Origin: Microbacterium terrae
GTDB taxonomy: Bacteria > Actinomycetota > Actinomycetes > Actinomycetales > Microbacteriaceae
Assembly (NCBI RefSeq): GCF_017831975.1
Contig: NZ_JAFDSS010000001.1
Location: forward strand, 1,612,001-1,676,000
Reading direction: 5' to 3'
Length of the DNA: 64,000 nucleotides
The position numbers were made by a program, and so were the translations under genes. Under the pieces are notes generated by a model. The model saw nothing but the letters and a program-made list of their open reading frames with translations. It was not told the DNA's origin and made no database searches. Positions 59,723 through 64,000 of the stretch are shown here, in pieces (the stretch's first letter is position 1; the number at the start of each line of letters is the position of its first letter).

Positions 59723-60255
59723 TGGTCTCACGGATGCTCCCGCTCGTCGCCCTCATCGCCGTCGGCGCCGCGCTCTCGGCGTGCACCGCCACAGCGCCCG
59801 AACCGACCGAGACGGCACTGTTCTCCGACGAGGACGAGGCGTTCGCGGCGGCCGAGGCGACATATCGCGCCTACGTCGACGCGCTGAACGCGGTCGACCT
59901 GAGTGATCCGGACACCTTCGAGGACGTCTACGCGTGGACCACCGGGGATCTCAACGCGTCGGATCGCAAGGGACTCTCGGCGTATCACGCCGACGGGGTC
60001 GTTGTAGCCGGTGATTCCGTCATAACGATCTTGGAACCGTTCGACATCAGCGACAGTCTCGATGCGGTCCAACTTGCGGCTTGTGTCGACATCTCCGATG
60101 TCAATGTCTTTGACTCTGAGGGCGATTCGCTCGTTGACGCTGACCGTCCCGACTTCCAACAGACAACAGTCACGCTCGAGGAGTCCACGAACTCGGAAAC
60201 AGGGCTGCTGGTCGCGAGCATCTCGCCGCGAACGGATGGAACGAAATGTGGGTGA
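59722..60255 (+). CDS. small lipoprotein of unknown function
   Basis: The 177-residue protein starts at GTG 59722. It has a lipoprotein signal peptide (LPLVALIAVGAALSAC, lipobox LSAC). The mature chain is acidic (FSDEDEAFAAAEATYRAYVDALN, then a SNTF2-like alpha/beta body). Its second half is less GC-rich than its neighbours and uses codons such as ATA and TTG. It overlaps the start of the next gene by 10 nt. This pair recurs in related actinobacteria as far as I recall, but no function is assigned. Confidence 0.8.
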   Translation: MVSRMLPLVALIAVGAALSACTATAPEPTETALFSDEDEAFAAAEATYRAYVDALNAVDLSDPDTFEDVYAWTTGDLNASDRKGLSAYHADGVVVAGDSVITILEPFDISDSLDAVQLAACVDISDVNVFDSEGDSLVDADRPDFQQTTVTLEESTNSETGLLVASISPRTDGTKCG

Positions 60256-61025
60256 CTCCGTTCGTCATTGCCGTGACACTCGGACTGTCGGGGTCGGCGG
60301 TAGCAGGCGACAGTGACGGGGATGTCGGCGGCTGGCAGAACGCGTACACGAGCGGTGAAGAGGTGATCCTTGAAGCAGGCGCACACCAGCCCGGGGAGAC
60401 GCACGCGGACTCTAGTGACCAGACAGGCCAGCCCGACGACTACATCCCCTCCACCTCGCCAGCGCCAACCCCCACGGCCGAGCCCGAAGAGGACTGCGGT
60501 CCGATGAACCGCTGCATCTCGTATGAGGTGGTGGCGCTGCCCGAGGTAACGCTCGCAGACCTCGCGTCGTTCCGTCCGGCAGAACCCACACTCACCGGTC
60601 AGCCGACCGGTTTCGGCGTGGCGGGTATGCCGACCAACGTCGTGGCCGCGGCATCCGAGCAGCATCTGTCGGGCACCCTGCTCGGCTGGGACGTCACGGT
60701 GCGCTTCGTCCCTGCCGGCTTCGTGTTCGACTACGGCGACGGCACCACCGGTCGTGCGGACTCGGGCGGGGCGACGTGGGAGTCGCTCGGCCAGGCTCAG
60801 CTCACGCCGACCGGCACGAGCCACGTGTACGCCGCCCGGGGCGCGTACCAGGCCTCGGTCGAGGTGCAGTACGCCGCATCCGTCGACTTCGGCGGCGGCT
60901 ACTGGCAGCCCGTCGCAGGGTTCGTCACCGCCAGTTCGGGCGGCTACGGCGTGCGCGTCGTCGAGGCGCGGACAGCGCTCGTCGACGAGACGTGCGCCGA
61001 AGACTCCTCCGGCCCAGGCTGCTGA
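60246..61025 (+). CDS. secreted PKD-like domain protein
   Basis: The 259-residue protein has a signal peptide (WVTPFVIAVTLGLSGSAVAG). A Thr/Pro-rich linker follows (STSPAPTPTAEPEEDC). The C-terminal half is a PKD-like beta-sandwich with FVFDYGDGTTG, GTSHVYAARGAYQASVEVQY and a closing pair of cysteines. Such domains bind carbohydrate or protein at the surface. It ends 82 nt inside the convergent glycosyltransferase gene. It is co-transcribed with the preceding lipoprotein. Confidence 0.82.
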   Translation: MWVTPFVIAVTLGLSGSAVAGDSDGDVGGWQNAYTSGEEVILEAGAHQPGETHADSSDQTGQPDDYIPSTSPAPTPTAEPEEDCGPMNRCISYEVVALPEVTLADLASFRPAEPTLTGQPTGFGVAGMPTNVVAAASEQHLSGTLLGWDVTVRFVPAGFVFDYGDGTTGRADSGGATWESLGQAQLTPTGTSHVYAARGAYQASVEVQYAASVDFGGGYWQPVAGFVTASSGGYGVRVVEARTALVDETCAEDSSGPGC

Positions 61026-62299
61026 TCGGGCACCGCCGGCTCGACGGCCGGCGCCGACAGCAGGCGGCGAGCGCGCTGCGCGGCACGGACCACGGCGCGC
61101 GACGGCACGCCGACGGCGTAGGCCACCGCTCCCCCGACCGACCTGTCGTCGGGGCCGAGCACGCTCTTGCGCTCCCAGGCATCGCGCAGCGATCCGCCGC
61201 GTCTCGCGAGCGGGGCGAGGGGCGGCAGAGCTTCGGCACGTCGCGCGAGGGCGAGCTCCGCCAGCAGCACCTCGGCGTCGTCGTCGCCCGGGTCATGGAA
61301 GTAGTTCTGCTCGAGCCATTCGGGCTCGGGGTGGCGGAAGCGGCGTTCGATCACATCGCGCTCGCCTCCGAACAGCCCACTCCCCCGGAACACCTCGTTG
61401 ATGAGCTCGGGCGAGACGCCGAACGTGTCGAGGGCGATCACGGGAACGCCGAGCGCCACCGCTTCGATCGCCGCGGTCGAACTGACCGTCACCATGCCGG
61501 CGGCGCCGCGCAGCGCCTCCGTCATCGGGCCGGTCTCGACCACCAGGTTCGCGGGCACCGGACCGAGGGCAGCGACCAGGTCGTCGAACGCGTCGCGCTC
61601 GATGTGGGTCTGGTGCTCGCCGCGCGCAGCGCGCAGCTTCAGCACGACGCGCCGCGCCGGGTCCGCGAGAGCTGCGGCGACCAGCATCCGCGCGAGCCGC
61701 ACCCGATCGGCGCGGTCTGCCGGCACCTTGGCCTGCGCGGCGAACACCAGGTCGGTCCCGGTTGCACGATCCGCGCCGACCCCACCCACCCGCGCGTCTT
61801 CCGATGCGACGGCGAACGGCAGGCGCGACAGGGCGAAGCGGTGCCGCATCCCGCGGTCCGACGCGAGGAGGGCGAACTCCGACCGCTCGCGGTGCGAGTG
61901 CACCACGAACAGGTCGCTCTGCGTGCGGTACAGCAGCGCCTTGCGCGTCGCCGGCACCGAGATTCCGGGCAGGCCCGTCGCGATCGCCGGACGCCGCTCC
62001 AGAGCCGCCGCGTCGCGCGCCAGCACCCGCACGAGCGGCCCGCGGGCTCCGAGCACGACGACGTCGGCGTCCGCCAGGGCACGCCCCAGCTGGTCGTGGG
62101 CGATGCGCTGCACGTGCTCGCGCGCGAGACCGCTCCCCGCGACGGCTGCCTCGAGCTGCGAGTCGCTCACGACGAGCGGCGTGCGCAGCACCAGCATCCG
62201 GGAATCCCACGCATCGCTCAGCGAACCGAGCAGCGCGGCAGTCCACTTGACGTACGAATCGGTGTCGGCGATGCCGACGATGCGCAGCCTGGACGTCAC
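60944..62299 (-). CDS. DUF6716-type putative glycosyltransferase
   Basis: The 451-residue protein starts at GTG 62299, overlapping the neuB stop. It resembles the DUF6716 group of putative glycosyltransferases, with GT-B-like halves. The donor-side signature is VSSTAAIEAVALGVPVIAL; the C-terminal half has VSPELINEVFRGSGLFGG, as in polysialyltransferase-like proteins. With NeuA and NeuB upstream it probably transfers a CMP-activated nonulosonic acid onto a cell-surface polymer. The last 27 or so residues are low-complexity and overlap the PKD gene on the other strand. Confidence 0.82.
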   Translation of the reverse strand: MTSRLRIVGIADTDSYVKWTAALLGSLSDAWDSRMLVLRTPLVVSDSQLEAAVAGSGLAREHVQRIAHDQLGRALADADVVVLGARGPLVRVLARDAAALERRPAIATGLPGISVPATRKALLYRTQSDLFVVHSHRERSEFALLASDRGMRHRFALSRLPFAVASEDARVGGVGADRATGTDLVFAAQAKVPADRADRVRLARMLVAAALADPARRVVLKLRAARGEHQTHIERDAFDDLVAALGPVPANLVVETGPMTEALRGAAGMVTVSSTAAIEAVALGVPVIALDTFGVSPELINEVFRGSGLFGGERDVIERRFRHPEPEWLEQNYFHDPGDDDAEVLLAELALARRAEALPPLAPLARRGGSLRDAWERKSVLGPDDRSVGGAVAYAVGVPSRAVVRAAQRARRLLSAPAVEPAVPDQQPGPEESSAHVSSTSAVRASTTRTP

Positions 62300-63168
62300 G
62301 CGGGCACTCGGCGCAGCTTCGCCATCGGGGCGAGCTCGCCCGGGTAGACGCGCTTCACACCGTCGCCGAGCGCCTGCTCGATGATGCGGATGTCGCGCAC
62401 GAGGTGCGCGAGACCGGTCGGCTCGAGCGACGCGGCGTGGTCGGATCCCCACATCGTGCGGTCGAGGGTGATGTGCCGCTCGACGGCGACCGCGCCGAGC
62501 GCGACGGCGGCGACCGAGATCTGCAGGCCGCGCTCGTGGCCGGAGTATCCGACGGGCACGCCGGGGTAGCGATCGCGCAGCACCGGGATCATCTTGAGGT
62601 TCGCCTCTTCGGGCTCCATCGGGTACGTCGAGGTCGCGTGCATGAGCAGCAGGTGGTCGGTGCCGACCACCTCGATCGCGGCGTCGATCTGGTCGATCGT
62701 CGACATCCCGGTCGAGAGGATGATGGTCTTGCCGGTGTCTCGCAGCGCACGGAGCAGCCCGATGTCGGTGATGCTCGCGGAAGCGACCTTGTGGGCGTGC
62801 ACGCCGAGGTCCTCGAGGAAGTCGACGCTCGGTTCGTCCCACGGCGACGCGAACCACTCCAGCCCGCGCAGCATGGCGTGGTCTGAGATCTCGATGTACT
62901 TTTCGCGGTCGAACTCGACACGACGGCGGTAATCGAGGTAGCTCATCGTGCCCCACGGCGTCTCGCGCGGCATGTCGCGCATGTGCTCGGGAGTGGCGAT
63001 CTCGGGGGTCCGCTTCTGGAACTTCACCGCGTCGGCGCCTGCGTCGGCGGCCACGTCGATGAGACGCTTCGCGACGTCCACGTCGCCGTTGTGGTTCAGG
63101 CCGATCTCGGCGATCACGTAGGCGGGGCGACCGCCTCCGATGACGCGCGATCCGATGCTGACGGTCAT
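62296..63168 (-). CDS. neuB: NeuB-type nonulosonic acid synthase
   Basis: The 290-residue TIM-barrel enzyme condenses phosphoenolpyruvate with a hexose (N-acetylmannosamine, mannose-6-phosphate or similar) to a nine-carbon acid. The motifs are IAEIGLNHNGDVDVAKRL, VKFQKRTPE, ILSTGMSTIDQI, LMHATSTYPMEPEE, VGYSGHERGLQISVAAVALG and ERHITLDRTMWGSDHAASLEP. It stops soon after the barrel, with no room for the C-terminal SAF domain found in most NeuB. GGAGG precedes ATG 63168. It overlaps both neighbours, so it lies in one operon. Confidence 0.93.
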   Translation of the reverse strand: MTVSIGSRVIGGGRPAYVIAEIGLNHNGDVDVAKRLIDVAADAGADAVKFQKRTPEIATPEHMRDMPRETPWGTMSYLDYRRRVEFDREKYIEISDHAMLRGLEWFASPWDEPSVDFLEDLGVHAHKVASASITDIGLLRALRDTGKTIILSTGMSTIDQIDAAIEVVGTDHLLLMHATSTYPMEPEEANLKMIPVLRDRYPGVPVGYSGHERGLQISVAAVALGAVAVERHITLDRTMWGSDHAASLEPTGLAHLVRDIRIIEQALGDGVKRVYPGELAPMAKLRRVPA

Positions 63169-64000
63169 GGTGCCTCCTGGGCTGGGGTGAGAAGGGATGC
63201 GGAGCGCTGCTCGCGCGCGGCGAGCACGCGTTCGGCGAGGTCGCGGACCGCGCCGCGCCCGCCGGGGCGGTCGAGCACGACGCGCGCAGAGGCGATCACG
63301 TCGGAGTGGGCGTCGGGGACGGCGATCGGCCAGCCCACGATCTCGAGACATCCGAGGTCGTTGACGTCGTTGCCGACGTACGCGATGCGGGAGAGCGGGA
63401 TGCCGCGGCTCGCGGCCCACTCCCGCAGCACCGCGGCCTTGTCGCTCGTCCCCTGCCGCACATCGACGCCGAGCTTGTGCGCTCGGGCGGTGACGACGGG
63501 GTTCTGCTCGGTCGACAGGATGAGCAGGGGGATGCCGGCGCGTCGGAGACGCGCGACACCCATGCCGTCCTCGCGGCTCACCGTGACCGACTCGGTGCCG
63601 CGCTCGTCGACCGTGGCGGTGTCGTCGGTGTGCACGCCGTCGAAGTCGGTGACGACGGCATCGACGTCCACCTGCATGGGCTGATCGAGCAGCGGCGCGA
63701 GGGCACGCGCCATCTCGAGTTCGTCGTGGGTGTCGATCTCGACGGCGGTGCGAGGAGCGACCGGCGCGATGCCGACGCTCCCGAAGAAGCGATGCTTGGC
63801 GGCGCGGAAGCCCGCGGCCCGCATGACGTAGAAGGCGCCGGTCTCGAGGTAGTGCGGTGCGCGGTCCTGGCGGCGCGGGCGCACCGCTGCGTCGTGGTTG
63901 AGCGCCTCGGCTGCGCCGCCTGCGCCCTTTGCCCAGAGGAACCCGTACGTGGACATCGCGGCGAACACGCTGTCGCGACGACGCGACCGCACCTGCTGCA
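63165..64000 (-). CDS. NeuA-type cytidylyltransferase fused to a HAD phosphatase, partial
   Basis: The reading frame enters at the right edge; about 278 residues are seen, without the N-terminal nucleotide-binding part. The first ~105 residues match the C-terminal half of acylneuraminate cytidylyltransferases (DSVFAAMSTYGFLWAKG, LETGAFYVMRAAG, GIAPVAPRTAVEIDTHDELEMARAL). A KdsC-like HAD domain follows: DAVVTDFDGVHTDD (two catalytic Asp), LLILSTEQNPV, then SDKAAVLREWA and YVGNDVNDLGCLEIVGWPIAVPDA. All four HAD motifs are intact. The HAD part would remove phosphate from a nine-carbon acid phosphate and the first part would make the CMP-sugar. Confidence 0.9.
   Translation of the reverse strand, partial: QQVRSRRRDSVFAAMSTYGFLWAKGAGGAAEALNHDAAVRPRRQDRAPHYLETGAFYVMRAAGFRAAKHRFFGSVGIAPVAPRTAVEIDTHDELEMARALAPLLDQPMQVDVDAVVTDFDGVHTDDTATVDERGTESVTVSREDGMGVARLRRAGIPLLILSTEQNPVVTARAHKLGVDVRQGTSDKAAVLREWAASRGIPLSRIAYVGNDVNDLGCLEIVGWPIAVPDAHSDVIASARVVLDRPGGRGAVRDLAERVLAAREQRSASLLTPAQEAP

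Overview
The window is about 70% GC with dense, compact operons, many GTG starts and ATGA-type overlaps. RbpA, OpcA, WhiA and an actinobacterial tkt-tal-zwf-opcA-pgl block are present. Gene content and protein style point to an actinomycete of the family Microbacteriaceae, most likely Microbacterium; this is inferred, since no rRNA is present. It reads as ordinary chromosome: no insertion sequence, prophage, CRISPR array, rRNA or tRNA gene was found.

Layout. 1-1.8 kb: the start of an ABC-F ATPase and biotin S-component BioY. 1.9-6.8 kb: an iron-siderophore operon (lipoprotein, two FecCD permeases, ATPase, siderophore-interacting reductase) behind a DtxR/IdeR-like iron box. 6.8-11.6 kb: glutamate decarboxylase, a YrhK protein, an MFS exporter and a MalY/PatB aminotransferase. 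11.6-15.8 kb: the Suf Fe-S assembly operon sufB-sufD-Rieske-sufC, then sufT. 16-18.7 kb: heme A synthesis (ctaA, ctaB). 19-27.2 kb: pentose phosphate operon tkt-tal-pgi-zwf-opcA-pgl. 27.2-33.8 kb: secG-rbpA, gap-pgk-tpiA, sod, whiA and rapZ. 33.8-38.7 kb: uvrC and uvrA. 38.8-45.4 kb: a secreted 5'-nucleotidase, an OhrR-like MarR regulator divergent from a small zinc-ribbon protein, uvrB and coaE. 45.4-49.7 kb: a response regulator convergent with a histidine kinase/degenerate-GGDEF pair, lying between coaE and rpsA. 49.8-53.7 kb: rpsA, a PH-domain protein with a 55-residue membrane partner, and a zinc alcohol dehydrogenase. 53.7-59.6 kb: DUF1653, an APC permease, a MetP/MetS-type transporter, a PEP mutase-like enzyme, a Pr6Pr membrane protein and a SEC-C protein. 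59.7-64 kb: a lipoprotein/PKD pair of unusual composition, then a nonulosonic (sialic-type) acid operon cut by the right edge.

The most interesting signals are: (i) at least 15 genes with a TANNNT box exactly 6-7 nt before the start codon, implying leaderless mRNAs, including four divergent pairs; (ii) a perfect 20-bp palindrome covering the promoter shared by the OhrR-like regulator and an unknown zinc-ribbon protein; (iii) a nonulosonate operon with a cytidylyltransferase-HAD fusion, a short NeuB without room for a SAF domain, and a DUF6716 glycosyltransferase; (iv) a kinase operon with a membrane GGDEF-like protein lacking the GGDEF motif; (v) a coiled-coil insertion inside a 5'-nucleotidase; and (vi) an RbpA without the zinc-ligand cysteines. 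No wholly new defence or mobile system is visible.
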